Shown in pieces: positions 29,555 through 37,788 of a DNA stretch of 52,743 nucleotides. This DNA comes from a virus. Made by a program: the position numbers and the translations under genes. A model generated the notes under the pieces. That model had not been told where the DNA came from. It was given only the letters and a program-made list of their open reading frames with translations, and did not search any database. Location of the stretch: positions 1-52,743 of the IMG/VR virus record IMGVR_UViG_3300036828_000508; one strand, 5' to 3'. Positions within the stretch are counted from its first letter, which is position 1. Each line of letters begins with the position of its first letter.

Positions 29555-30628
29555 ATGCTCGATGCCGGCGCCGCCGTCATCGTCGAGCTGGAGGCCAAAT
29601 GGGGTCGCGATCTCGATCTCATGCGCGCGGAGGCGCGCGCGATCATCGCCGACCTGCGCGCCGCGAATGTCGAGCTGGTCGCGCAGCAGCGCGAGAAGAT
29701 CGATTATCGCCTAGCCTCGCTCAAAGACGGTGACGTCGGCGAGCCGGGCAGGAACGGCAGCGTCGGCGATCCAGGGCCAGCTGGCCCAGCCGGTGCGCCT
29801 GGCTTGCCGGGCGACAAAGGCGATACCGGTGAGCCCGGCGAGCCCGGAAAGAACGGCGCCGATGGCGCGCCTGGAGTCGAAGGACCGCCCGGCGCTGTCG
29901 GGCCGGTCGGGCCGCCCGGCGCTAACGGCGAGCCCGGCGAGCCTGGTCGCAATGGCGACGCCGGCGCGTCCGGCGCCAAGGGCGATCGCGGCGAGCCTGG
30001 CCGCAATGGTGAACCCGGCGTGGTCGGCGCCAAGGGCGAGCCCGGTGAGCCTGGCCGCAACGGCGAGCCCGGCATGGTCGGCGCCAAGGGCGATCGCGGC
30101 GACAAGGGCGAAGCCGGTCCGCGCGGCGGCGTCGACAAGATTGTCGCCTGGTCGGATCGGATCTTCTACGAGGGCCGTCTGGTCACGCACAAAGGCTCGT
30201 GCTGGCAGGCCGCTTGCGATACCGCCAGGCAGCCCGGCACTTCCGCCGATTGGCTCGAGATCGCCGCCGGCGGCGCACCCGGTGGCACCTTCAAAATTCG
30301 CGGCACCTGGCGCGCCGAGGAAAAATACCGCGCGCTCGATGTCGTCACCCTCGATTACGGCTGGTTCGTCGCCAGGCAGGACGATCCCGGCCCGATTCCC
30401 GGTCCTGGCTGGCAGGCCGGCCCGGTCGGCCGCCGCGGCGAAAAAGGCATCGCTGGCGAGCGCGGCGGCAAAGGCGATCCCGGCAAGTCGGCGCCGCATT
30501 GGATCGGCCTCAAGGCCGACGGCTATAGCCTCACCGCGGTGATGAGCGATGGCGCTATCGGGCCGCGCATTTCGCTCTTCTCGATGTTTGAGCAATTCGA
30601 GGCCGAGCTGAGACTGCGGAGCAAATAG
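29555..30628 (+). CDS. Collagen-like protein within the head module
   Basis: A 357-residue protein. Residues 1-60 form a helical, coiled-coil start (MLDAGAAVIVELEAKWGRDL). About 60-190 are Gly-x-y triplets (GEPGRNG, GDKGDTGEPG, GAKGDRGEPG), then a beta-rich domain (IVAWSDRIFYEGRLVTHKG), a second short collagen stretch and a C-terminal domain. AGGAGA lies four bases before the ATG; a longer frame would overlap portal by 104 bases. A trimeric fibre is likely. Its place between portal and connector genes suggests a head fibre or decoration rather than a tail fibre. Confidence 0.85.
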   Translation: MLDAGAAVIVELEAKWGRDLDLMRAEARAIIADLRAANVELVAQQREKIDYRLASLKDGDVGEPGRNGSVGDPGPAGPAGAPGLPGDKGDTGEPGEPGKNGADGAPGVEGPPGAVGPVGPPGANGEPGEPGRNGDAGASGAKGDRGEPGRNGEPGVVGAKGEPGEPGRNGEPGMVGAKGDRGDKGEAGPRGGVDKIVAWSDRIFYEGRLVTHKGSCWQAACDTARQPGTSADWLEIAAGGAPGGTFKIRGTWRAEEKYRALDVVTLDYGWFVARQDDPGPIPGPGWQAGPVGRRGEKGIAGERGGKGDPGKSAPHWIGLKADGYSLTAVMSDGAIGPRISLFSMFEQFEAELRLRSK

Positions 30629-30630
30629 CA

Positions 30631-31269
30631 GTGCAGCAGATCCTCAACGTCATCACGCCATCGCCGACGCAGGATCTGGTGTCGCTCGATGACATGAAGC
30701 AGAAACTCTTCATCGCGTCGTCGGATACGACCAAGGATTTTCTGCTGCAGGAGATCATCACCAACACCTCGGAGACGATCGCCAAATTATGCAATCGGGT
30801 CTTTGGCTATGAGGAAGTCGACGAAACTTTCTATCAGCTCGAGGATGGCAGTAGCCAACGGCTCTATCTGTCGCGCTGGCCGGTGCTGCTCACCGATATC
30901 AAAACCTTCACCCAGGACGGCAACGATCTGTTGGCGGCGCCCAATTGGGTGCTCGAGCAGGCCACCGGGACCATCTATCTGCAATCCAGCCTCGGTTCCT
31001 GGTACGGCGTTATCGATGTTGACTACAGCGGCGGCTATCAATTGCCCGACGGCGCGCCAGGCTCGTTGAAGTTCGCCACCGAGGCGCTGATCCGCGAAGG
31101 CTACATGTCTTGGATCCGCTCGCCGGCGTCGTTCGGGGTGCGCCAAATTTCGCATAAGGAGGCCCGCATAGGTTACTTCGGGCCAAATCTTTTCCCCACC
31201 ACCGGGCTGCCGGCGACCTGGCAAACCGTGCAGAGCATCTTGAACAGATACATCAGGCACTGGGTGTGA
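30631..31269 (+). CDS. Head-tail connector, gp6-like
   Basis: A 212-residue protein with the pattern of HK97 gp6-type adaptor proteins: LVSLDDMKQKLFIASSDTTK followed by DFLLQEIITN, then SETIAKLCNRVFGYEEVDETF, and a beta region with YLSRWPVLLTDIK and IYLQS. It would sit under the portal. The start is GTG. Its TGA overlaps the GTG of the next gene. The C-terminal 70 residues, with SWIRSPASFGVRQISHKE, extend past the short HK97 gp6. Confidence 0.75.
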   Translation: MQQILNVITPSPTQDLVSLDDMKQKLFIASSDTTKDFLLQEIITNTSETIAKLCNRVFGYEEVDETFYQLEDGSSQRLYLSRWPVLLTDIKTFTQDGNDLLAAPNWVLEQATGTIYLQSSLGSWYGVIDVDYSGGYQLPDGAPGSLKFATEALIREGYMSWIRSPASFGVRQISHKEARIGYFGPNLFPTTGLPATWQTVQSILNRYIRHWV

Positions 31270-32327
31270 TCATGAAGCAGGAGCAGATCAGGCTGCGGGC
31301 CGCCGCTTATCAATGGCGCGCTGCCGCCGCGACAGTCCGGGGCTTCGTCGAAGGCACATCGCCCGAGACCATGGCGCGTGCGATGTATCCGGACGATCAG
31401 GTCACGCCGCTGGTGTTGCGCGCGGCGACGACACAGGCAACGACAACGGATCCGTTGTGGGCCGGTCCGCTGGCGATGCAAAGCCGCGCCGACGCGATCG
31501 AGGATGTGGTCGCGCTTTCCGCGCTCGGCCGGCTGCTGGCGGCCGGTGCGCTCAATGTCGATCTCGGCCGCCTGGCGACGCTCATCGTTCCTGGCCGCGT
31601 CACCAATGTACTCGATGCCGGCCAGTTCGTGCAGGAAGGCAAACCGGTGCAGGTGCGCCAACTGAATGTCACCGGCGCGCCATTGCGCCCGCGCAAGCTC
31701 GAAGTGATCGTCACGGTGACGCGCGAGCTTACCGAGGCGTCAAACATCGAAGACGTGGTTCGCGTGATTTTGACCGAGGCGGCCGGTATCGCGCTCGACG
31801 CCGCGATCTTCTCGGCAACCGCGGCAACGCCGGCGCGCTCGGCCGGCATTCTCAACGGACTGGTCGCGCTGGCACCGTCGGCGGCTGGCGGCTTCGAGGG
31901 CGCCGGCGAAGATCTCGGCGCCTTGACCCTCGATCTTGCCACGCGCGCCGGCGGCCAATTTCCGTTCTTCATCGCCGCGCCCAGCCAGGCGACGACATTG
32001 CGCTATTGGGCCGGCGGTCAATTCGGCACCGGACCCGGCAGCGATATTCTCCCCGTCGCCGCCAGCGCCGGTCTGCCAGACAAGACTGTCGTCTGCCTCG
32101 AACCGCGCAGCTTCGTCTGCACCATCGGGCAGCCCAGCTTCTCGGCAAGCCGCGTCGCGACGCTGCACCAGGAGGACACTACGCCGGCCGATATCGTCGC
32201 CGGCGCAGCGGCGACGCCGGTCAAGAGCATGTTCCAGATCGATGCCATCGCGCTGAAAATGACGCTATGGGCCGACTGGGCGATGCGCGCGCCGCACGTT
32301 TCTTTCATGGATGCGGTGACCTGGTAA
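31266..32327 (+). CDS. Second HK97-fold major-capsid-like protein
   Basis: A 353-residue capsid paralogue without protease or delta region. It aligns along the capsid part of the fusion at 25233-27698: VQEGKPVQVRQ against VGEGLPIPVRQ, LRPRKLEVIVTVTRELTEAS against LTPKKMAVITVWTKEMADHS, and IALDAAIF against IALDTVLL. The end LHQEDTTPADIV..ATPVKSMFQ matches LEDTSPQDIV..ATPVKSMWQ. It lies between the gp6-like connector and the next neck gene, not next to a protease. It could form a minor capsid component, a different shell or cap. Start GTG at 31266 (GTGA overlap); ATG at 31272 is the alternative. Confidence 0.85.
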   Translation: MIMKQEQIRLRAAAYQWRAAAATVRGFVEGTSPETMARAMYPDDQVTPLVLRAATTQATTTDPLWAGPLAMQSRADAIEDVVALSALGRLLAAGALNVDLGRLATLIVPGRVTNVLDAGQFVQEGKPVQVRQLNVTGAPLRPRKLEVIVTVTRELTEASNIEDVVRVILTEAAGIALDAAIFSATAATPARSAGILNGLVALAPSAAGGFEGAGEDLGALTLDLATRAGGQFPFFIAAPSQATTLRYWAGGQFGTGPGSDILPVAASAGLPDKTVVCLEPRSFVCTIGQPSFSASRVATLHQEDTTPADIVAGAAATPVKSMFQIDAIALKMTLWADWAMRAPHVSFMDAVTW

Positions 32328-32725
32328 TGCCGATCGAATTTGATCCCGGCCCGCTGGCGAAGCTCGATCGCCGGCTCGACGACATGGTCAAACAGCTCGA
32401 GGCCTTCGGCAATCATTTCGGCGATATCCTGTCGGACTGGCAAACCGAGGACATCCACCGCAAAAGGGCGTTCACGCTGAAGTGGGGCAAGCGGGTGCAT
32501 AAGGCGCAGACCACAGTGCGGCCGCACTCATTGCACGAAATGCTCGGCGAGCACGCCTATCAACGTATCGTCTTGCACACGCCAAATGTTAAGCGCGGCC
32601 ACATCCGCCGTCGCTATCGCGGTCGCGTCTATCGGCGCACCTCGACCCGGCCGATATTGCGCTCCGGGTTGCTTGAACTGCTGCAGGCCCGATTGAACGA
32701 GGCGCTGGCGCGTCTCAAATGGTGA
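32327..32725 (+). CDS. Neck / tail-completion protein candidate
   Basis: A 132-residue basic protein. It has a helical start (PLAKLDRRLDDMVKQLEAFG), a DILSDWQTEDIHRKRAFT segment and a basic end with RRRYRGRVYRRTSTRP then a helix (LLELLQARLNEALARL). This pattern resembles HK97 gp10-type tail-completion proteins, but only weakly. It overlaps the stop of the capsid paralogue (TAATG). Its role in the head-tail joint is inferred mainly from position. Confidence 0.55.
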   Translation: MPIEFDPGPLAKLDRRLDDMVKQLEAFGNHFGDILSDWQTEDIHRKRAFTLKWGKRVHKAQTTVRPHSLHEMLGEHAYQRIVLHTPNVKRGHIRRRYRGRVYRRTSTRPILRSGLLELLQARLNEALARLKW

Positions 32726-32731
32726 TGAGCT

Positions 32732-33085
32732 ATGGGTCAGGATTGGGCCAACACAGTCTATGCGCCATGCCAGGATACTTTCGGCCGCGAGATCTGGATC
32801 AATCCGGTGGTCTCGCAGCCCGGCACTCCGGCCTATCAGGCGCGCGGCATCTATAATCGCAACCGTCTCAATGAAATCCTCGAAGATGGCTCGATGTTCG
32901 TCGAGCAGGAAACCATCCTCGACGTCCTCGAGCAGGAATTCCCGGTGCTGCCGCAGCAGGACGACGAGGTAACGATCCCGGTCGACAGCCTCGGCATGCA
33001 AACTGCGCCCGGCGATTTCACCATTACCAGCGTTTGGGACAATGGCGGCGGCGAATGGTCGCTGCATCTGCGTAAAAAAGTTTGA
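32732..33085 (+). CDS. Head-tail joining protein, gpFII-like
   Basis: A 117-residue small beta protein: WANTVYAPCQDTFGREIWIN, then PAYQARGIYNRNRLNEIL and a loop with EQETILDVLEQEFPVLPQQD. Proteins of this order are head-tail attachment (gpFII/phage_attach) parts. It ends RKKV and overlaps the next gene by four bases (TTGA). It probably forms the lowest head ring or the tail joint. Confidence 0.65.
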   Translation: MGQDWANTVYAPCQDTFGREIWINPVVSQPGTPAYQARGIYNRNRLNEILEDGSMFVEQETILDVLEQEFPVLPQQDDEVTIPVDSLGMQTAPGDFTITSVWDNGGGEWSLHLRKKV

Positions 33086-33753
33086 TCACAGAAATCCAAA
33101 CTTATGCGTTCGACATCCGCGACGCCTTCTTTAACGTCGTCACCGCGGACCCGTTCTTTGCTGGCTACACCAAACGCAAAAACAAAATGCGGCCGGTGCA
33201 GCAAAACCTGATCCCTTATCTCGGCGTTTATCTGTTGCCGGAAACGACGACACCGGATGGCGATGCTAACGCCGGCTGTATCCGCTTTACACATACCGTG
33301 CCGATCGGATTTTCCGCCATCGTTGCCAACAGTGATCCGGACGTCGCCGAGGCCACCGCCGATCAGGCCATGCAAAGGATCATGGTCAGTGCCTATACCG
33401 ATCTGCATCTTTTCAATGTTCTCAACAACAGCAATCCAGACGGCGTCGGCATCGAGGGGCTTTCTCGCGGCACCCGGCGTACGAATTTCGGCGTTGTGTC
33501 GACCGATAACGAAATGCCGTTCTGCGAGGCGCAATACGAGGTGGGCTGTACCTTCCGTACCGAATGGTATCCCGACATCACCGACACGCTCGACGAAATC
33601 GATGTCACCACCGGCGTCAAACCGGGCGACACCCAGACGGAAATGGATCAGCGGCAACAGGTCGCCGTGGTCTACGACTTCACGGCATTACGGCAGCAAC
33701 GCAAGCCGCTGCGAAAGCCATGGTTACTAGCGCGCGATCAAAGGAGAAAATGA
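33082..33753 (+). CDS. Tail terminator-like protein
   Basis: A 223-residue protein with TTG start at 33082 and no RBS of strength. It has a helical start (ITEIQTYAFDIRDAFFNVVT), a beta segment (QQNLIPYLGVYLLPET) and a FCEAQYEVGCTFRTEWYPDI strand near residue 160. This beta-sandwich pattern suits tail terminators of myoviruses but is not decisive. The gene position, after the FII-like gene and ahead of the sheath, supports the call. Confidence 0.55.
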   Translation: MITEIQTYAFDIRDAFFNVVTADPFFAGYTKRKNKMRPVQQNLIPYLGVYLLPETTTPDGDANAGCIRFTHTVPIGFSAIVANSDPDVAEATADQAMQRIMVSAYTDLHLFNVLNNSNPDGVGIEGLSRGTRRTNFGVVSTDNEMPFCEAQYEVGCTFRTEWYPDITDTLDEIDVTTGVKPGDTQTEMDQRQQVAVVYDFTALRQQRKPLRKPWLLARDQRRK

Positions 33754-34061
33754 AAATGGTTAACGTCAACATCCGAACCATCACGCCAGGCCAGCGCCAG
33801 CGCGAAAAAGTTCAGCGCATGCAGAAACTGCACCAGCGGCCAGGCATCCGCGTCACGCCAAAAAATGACGACATGCGGCGCTTGCTCAAGCATCCGCGCG
33901 CCGGCGCCTTCCGCAGCGAAGGCTCGATGGAATGGCCCGACGACAGCTTCACCCACCGCCGGCTGCGCGACGGCGACATCAAGCGCGAGGAAAAGAAAAC
34001 CGAAGAGAAGTCGGACCAGGCTCACCATCGAAGCCCAGCCAGCCACCAAACCAAGGAATAG
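33750..34061 (+). CDS. Small basic hypothetical protein
   Basis: A 103-residue protein rich in Lys, Arg and Gln: MKMVNVNIRTITPGQRQREK, then MRRLLKHPRAGAFRSEGSME with a hydrophilic, disordered C-terminus. AAAGGAG lies seven bases before its ATG, which overlaps the stop of the previous gene. No family is known to me. It is in the neck/tail junction of the late operon. Confidence 0.6.
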   Translation: MKMVNVNIRTITPGQRQREKVQRMQKLHQRPGIRVTPKNDDMRRLLKHPRAGAFRSEGSMEWPDDSFTHRRLRDGDIKREEKKTEEKSDQAHHRSPASHQTKE

Positions 34062-34146
34062 CTGGAAAAATAATTCTCTCTTACTAAAGGCAAGCCATGG
34101 TCGGCCGCGCGGCGGCTTACGTGGCTTCAAACAAAGGAGAAGACCC

Positions 34147-34202
34147 ATGCCGATATCTTTTGCGGCGATTCCCTCTTCAATTAAAGTTCCGCTGTATTGG
34201 GT
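34147..34202 (+). CDS. Tail sheath protein, exon 1
   Basis: The first 56 bases of the sheath gene. AGGAG lies eight bases before the ATG, and the frame encodes MPISFAAIPSSIKVPLYW followed by the first two bases of a Val codon. Mu-type tail sheaths start in this way (MPI.F..IP...R.P). Without splicing the frame ends at TGA 34207-34210 region after 20 codons. With the intron removed (34203-34462) it continues V-E-V-D-P-S-M into exon 2. The junction GGGT|TTTT gives the U at the exon end that group I introns need. Confidence 0.8.
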
Positions 34203-34462
34203 TTTTTGAGGCCCCTTTGCCGAGCAATCGGCATCGAATAAATCCGGGTGAATTCAGGGAACAGCCAGACCGGCCAATCCTGAGCCAAGCCGCGCAAGCG
34301 GACAGGTGCAACGACTAGAGCGAAAGCTCGTAGGGCCAAGCGGCCCGAAGCGCCCGGCCCCTCACAAACGAGGGTGATGATATAGTCTGCTCTGCATAGG
34401 AATATGCAGCTGTCCCGCAAAGGGACGACGACGAGCCTCGCGACCTCGTTGTGAACATAAGG
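34203..34462 (+). ncRNA. Group I self-splicing intron in the tail sheath gene
   Basis: About 260 bases with all core elements: P AATTCAGGGAA (34251-34261), Q AATCCTGAGCC (34276-34286), R GTGCAACGACTAGAG (34306-34320) and S GATATAGTC (34379-34387). P pairs with Q (TCAGG/CCTGA) as P4. R pairs with S (GACTA/TAGTC) as P7. Hairpins CCGC-GCAA-GCGG (34290-34301) and GAGC-GAAA-GCTC (34318-34329) suit P6 and P8-type stems. The 5' exon GGGU pairs with GCCC at about 34211-34214 (P1). The last base is G (34462). It has no endonuclease gene inside. Ends are inferred from reading frame and P1. Confidence 0.9.
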
Positions 34463-35999
34463 TGAGGTCGACCCCTCGATGGCTGGTTTGCCGTCGATCA
34501 ATCTGCGCGCACTTCTCGTTGGTGTGATGAGCACTACCGAGGGCAGCGCGACGGTTGATGTGCCGGTGCCGATCGGCTCGCAAGCGCAGGCCGATTCCAA
34601 TTTTGGCGTCGGCTCGGAATTGAGCCGGATGTTCACTCGATTCTATTCCAATAATTTCGCGAATGAAGTGTGGGGCCTCGGCGTTTCGCCCGGCGGCACT
34701 GCATCGGCGGCGACCGGCACCATCACCGTCACGGCGGCGCCGACGGCTCCCGGCACGTTATGGCTTTACGTTGCCGGCCAGCTGGTCAGCGGCATCAATA
34801 TCTTTACCACCGACACGGTACCCGACATCGCGACCTCGATCGCCGATGCGATCAATGGCGCCTATGCCAGTGGCGATCCGGCGTTGCCGGTCAGTGCCGT
34901 TGCTGCGGCCGGCGTCGTGACGCTGACGGCGTTGTTTGATGGCGTCAACGGCAACGAGATCACGGTGTCGCTGAATTACCAGGGCGCACTTGGCGGTCAG
35001 ATCACGCCTCCCGGCCTCGGCATTACGTTGCCGACCGGTGGCTTGCTCAGCGGCGGCGTCGGCACGCCGGATTTCACCAACGCCATCGCCAACATCCAAA
35101 AGGAAGCGTTCGAATACGTCGCGATGCCGTACGCTGACGCCAATTCGCTGTTCGCTTGGGATCAGGAATTTGGCTTCACCGACACCGGCCGCTGGGGCTG
35201 GCAGCGCCAGCAGTTCGGCCATGTCTTTAGTGCCAAGCGCGGCATCTACTCCGACTTGATCCTGTTTGGCGATACACTTAACAGCGGGGTCGAGTCGATC
35301 ATGGCAATGGAGCAGACTTGTCCGTCGCCGATGTTCGAGGTCGCGGCCGCCTATACCGCCAAGGCGCAGCGCGCTTTGATCAACGATCCGGCGCGGCCGT
35401 TGCAGACCTTGTCGCTCAATGAAGTCAAGGCAGCGCCACTGCAGGACCGTTTCAACTTCGTCGAGATCAACAGCCTGGCATCGAACGGGCTGGCGATTCA
35501 GGAAGTCGGCAGCGATGGTCAGCCGATGATCATGCGGGAGCAAACGACTTATCAGCTCAATCTCTACGGCCAAACCGACGACGCCTATGAGCTGGTAACG
35601 ACGCTTGCGACCTTGGCCAAGCTGCTGCGCAATCAGCGCCAGGCCATCACCTCGAAATTCCCGCGCAGCAAGCTCGCCGACGACGGCACCAAGTTCGGGC
35701 CGGGGCAGGCGATCGTCACGCCCGGCATCATCAAGGCCGAGCTTGTCAACGAGTACCAGCTCGATATGTGGAACGGTCTTGTAGAGAACCTTAAAGAGTT
35801 CAAGGCTAATCTAATGGTCGAGCGCGACCCCAATGACCCCAATCGGGTCAACGTGCTCTATCCGCCCGACCTGATCAATCAGCTGCGGATCTTTGCCGTG
35901 CTGGCACAGTTCCGCTTGCAATACGATCGTGGCCTCGACACCGCGATCATCGGTGCAGCACCGCCTCCGTTCCAGGCGGCTGGTGGTACGCCGCAGTAA
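34463..35999 (+). CDS. Tail sheath protein, exon 2 (Mu gpL-like)
   Basis: The main part of the contractile sheath. After splicing, exon 1 and exon 2 give 530 residues, the usual sheath length. Exon 2 starts with the Val third base, then E-V-D-P-S-MAGLPSINLRALLVGVM. Sheath features include FRALLIG-like LRALLVG, a middle beta domain with repeated TLTA strands, and a C-terminal domain YQLDMWNGLVENLKEFKANL and NPNRVNVLYPPDLINQLRI. A start at the ATG 34479 alone would miss the conserved N-terminus. The sheath marks the phage as a myovirus. Confidence 0.92.
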
Positions 36000-36012
36000 G
36001 TCACCTAGCGGC

Positions 36013-36675
36013 CTAATCAACGCCGCGTCGTAACCGTTCGCGATAGCGTCGTTTGCGATCACGCATGCATTGTGGGCACGGCTTACCAAATGGTTTGACG
36101 TGCCCATGTGTGCAAACAGCCCGACTTGATGCGAGGCGAAGTTTTTGTTTGTGTGCTTCTGACTTCGGCTTGGAGTTAATACCAGAATGATCGTTAAGCG
36201 CTCGGGCTGCGCGCATTTTTGCAAACTTGTCGGCATACGTTTCAGGCGCTTCAGCAATCAGTCGCAATTGTGCTTGGCGTATTGCTTCACGGTGTTGCGG
36301 AGATTTTGGGCCTTTCCCTACGCCACTTTGTTTGACGGCTCGCGATATCTTGCGCTTCGTCTGTTCAGTGTGTCGTCGCCCGGCGCGGACGCCCACACCG
36401 CCCGCCATGCGATTCCAGCCGAGATTGGCTGTCGGGCGTAGCGACCGTTCGATTTCCAAGCATCGCACTATCGGTCCTTCGTAAAGAACTCGCACCGAAA
36501 AGGTCTTGGGCAGCTCACGCGCGGCACTGTTTCGTCTCTCTCGGTGTTGCTGAAGCCGCGCCTTCAGGTTCGTCGTGACGCCGATATAGCCGCTGTCTGT
36601 CGGATCGATACAGCGCGCGTCGAACAACCAATAGACCCAGCCTAATTCATCTGCCTGTGGTTGCATTGTGGGCAT
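36013..36675 (-). CDS. GIY-YIG homing endonuclease with NUMOD3 and zinc finger
   Basis: A 220-residue free-standing nuclease on the opposite strand, 13 bases after the sheath stop. Residues about 11-90 are the GIY-YIG domain: WVYWLFD, GYIGVTTNLKARLQQH and the catalytic Glu in CLEIERSLRP. Then come NUMOD3-like DNA-binding helices (HTEQTKRKISRAVKQSG, SPQHREAIRQAQLRL) and a C-terminal CTHGHVK..CPQCMRDRKRR finger. It would cut intronless or endonuclease-free alleles and start copying into them. The group I intron 1.5 kb upstream lacks its own endonuclease, so this gene may drive both. Start at 36675 follows AGGACAGGGC. Confidence 0.92.
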   Translation of the reverse strand: MPTMQPQADELGWVYWLFDARCIDPTDSGYIGVTTNLKARLQQHRERRNSAARELPKTFSVRVLYEGPIVRCLEIERSLRPTANLGWNRMAGGVGVRAGRRHTEQTKRKISRAVKQSGVGKGPKSPQHREAIRQAQLRLIAEAPETYADKFAKMRAARALNDHSGINSKPKSEAHKQKLRLASSRAVCTHGHVKPFGKPCPQCMRDRKRRYRERLRRGVD

Positions 36676-36755
36676 GCCCTGTCCTCGTGTTAACCATACA
36701 AAACAGCCAGATAATACGGGCACTTTCGCTATCTGTCAAAAATAGGAGATGGTAC

Positions 36756-37124
36756 ATGGCTCAGAGATTTGCCGGAATTGCTTTCTTGACGGTCGATGGA
36801 ACGCAATTGGCATTGCGTGGGAATTTCACCGTCTCACCATCAGTGGTTGAGCGTACGATGATAGCTGGACAGGATGGTGTCCATGGGTACCAGGAGCTGC
36901 CCAGGGTGCCGTTCATTGAAGGCGATCTGTCGGCGGTGCCTGGTTTGTTGCTCGACGATCTCGAGACGCAGACCGATGTCACCGTGGTGGCACAGCTCGC
37001 CAACGGTCTTCAGTACACATTGACTGGGGGCACCTGTAAGTGCGGCTTTGAAGAGAACACCCGCGACGGTCAATTGCGGGTGCGCTGGGAAGGCCTTGCC
37101 TGCCAGGAAATCTCGATTGGGTAA
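36756..37124 (+). CDS. Tail tube protein, Mu gpM-like
   Basis: A 122-residue protein with the conserved core of Mu-type tubes: GIAFLTVDGTQLALRGNFTV, then ERTMIAGQDGVHGYQE, VPFIEGDLS and the end LRVRWEGLACQEISIG. It would form the inner tube within the sheath. The ATG follows AGGAG by eight bases. The homing nuclease gene ends up between sheath and tube, otherwise adjacent in Mu-like tails. Confidence 0.92.
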   Translation: MAQRFAGIAFLTVDGTQLALRGNFTVSPSVVERTMIAGQDGVHGYQELPRVPFIEGDLSAVPGLLLDDLETQTDVTVVAQLANGLQYTLTGGTCKCGFEENTRDGQLRVRWEGLACQEISIG

Positions 37125-37133
37125 GGCCGCGTC

Positions 37134-37622
37134 ATGAACCAGCCAGCAGTTAAGCCCGTGCGGGAAGGCTTTGTGCGCGAGGCAGAGCCGGCGCCACCGC
37201 TCGAGCCGCCGCGTGATGCGCCGCCGCAGCCGGTGTTGCCGACGCAGATGAAGCTCGAGCAGCCGCCGCTCGAGCCGGCGCTGTCGGAAACCGACAAGCT
37301 TCGTAAGGACATCGCCGCTGCGTCCGATAGCTGGCCGATTACGGTGCAGCTGCTCTACAAGCCGATCATGAACGACAAAGGCGAAACCATAAACGCCCTG
37401 TCGTTTCGCGAGCCGCGCGCCAGCGAGATCAACCGCATCGGCAATCCGACGCGCATGTTATGGGATGGCGAGATCATTCTCGAAGAACGCAAGATGACTT
37501 ACATCATGGCGGCGCTGTGCGGCGTGCTGCCGCCGCTGCTCGAGGCCATGGACCCGCGCGATTGGAATTCTTGCGCATATAGACTGCGCAAATTTTTTTT
37601 ACCCGATCTGCGGGGATGGTGA
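37134..37622 (+). CDS. Tail assembly chaperone, first product
   Basis: A 162-residue protein with a Pro/Glu-rich N-terminus (residues 1-50) and a tail-chaperone domain: WPITVQLLYKPIMNDKGETI, then LSFREPRASEINRIGNP and MAALCGVLPPLLEAMDPRDW. This matches the Mu gp41/Phage_TAC type that helps build the tube on the tape measure. Near its end is a U-UUU-UUA slippery heptamer at 37595-37601, so a share of ribosomes would shift by -1 and extend into the next frame. It overlaps that downstream ORF's start by seven bases. Confidence 0.88.
   Translation: MNQPAVKPVREGFVREAEPAPPLEPPRDAPPQPVLPTQMKLEQPPLEPALSETDKLRKDIAAASDSWPITVQLLYKPIMNDKGETINALSFREPRASEINRIGNPTRMLWDGEIILEERKMTYIMAALCGVLPPLLEAMDPRDWNSCAYRLRKFFLPDLRGW
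37595..37601 (+). promoter_or_regulatory. -1 ribosomal frameshift slippery site
   Basis: In zero frame AAA-TTT-TTT-TTA, the heptamer T-TTT-TTA is the classical U UUU UUA slippery sequence. A -1 shift moves reading to ACC CGA TCT GCG GGG ATG GTG, in frame with the following ORF to 37786. Frameshifting between the two chaperone genes is conserved in tailed phages. Confidence 0.85.
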
Positions 37623-37786
37623 TCACGCTGATCGACGACAGCATGATCCTCGACTGCTATCGCCTGGCCGCGCACTACCATCTTGACCCGCGAATTTTTC
37701 TCGACATGCCGGTGAGCGAAGTGCGGTTGCATCTGAGCCGCACCGCGCAGCTTGAGAACAGTCGTCGCGCTGAAAGCGATCAATAA
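37601..37786 (+). CDS. Tail assembly chaperone, frameshift extension
   Basis: The -1 frame after the slippery site adds 61 residues (TRSAG then MVITLIDDSMILDCYRLAAH), for a fusion of about 217 residues. The segment DCYRLAAHYHLDPRIFLDMP is like the second chaperone domain of Mu gp42 and lambda gpGT. An internal ATG at 37616 could allow free translation of 56 residues, but conserved practice in tailed phages is frameshift only. Its stop lies two bases before the tape measure start. Confidence 0.8.
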   Translation, partial: TRSAGMVITLIDDSMILDCYRLAAHYHLDPRIFLDMPVSEVRLHLSRTAQLENSRRAESDQ

Positions 37787-37788
37787 CG

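Noticed and set aside
34479-35999. Tail sheath starting at the ATG 34479 as a simple gene
   Set aside because: It lacks the conserved sheath N-terminus, which is found in frame at 34147-34202 once the group I intron is removed.
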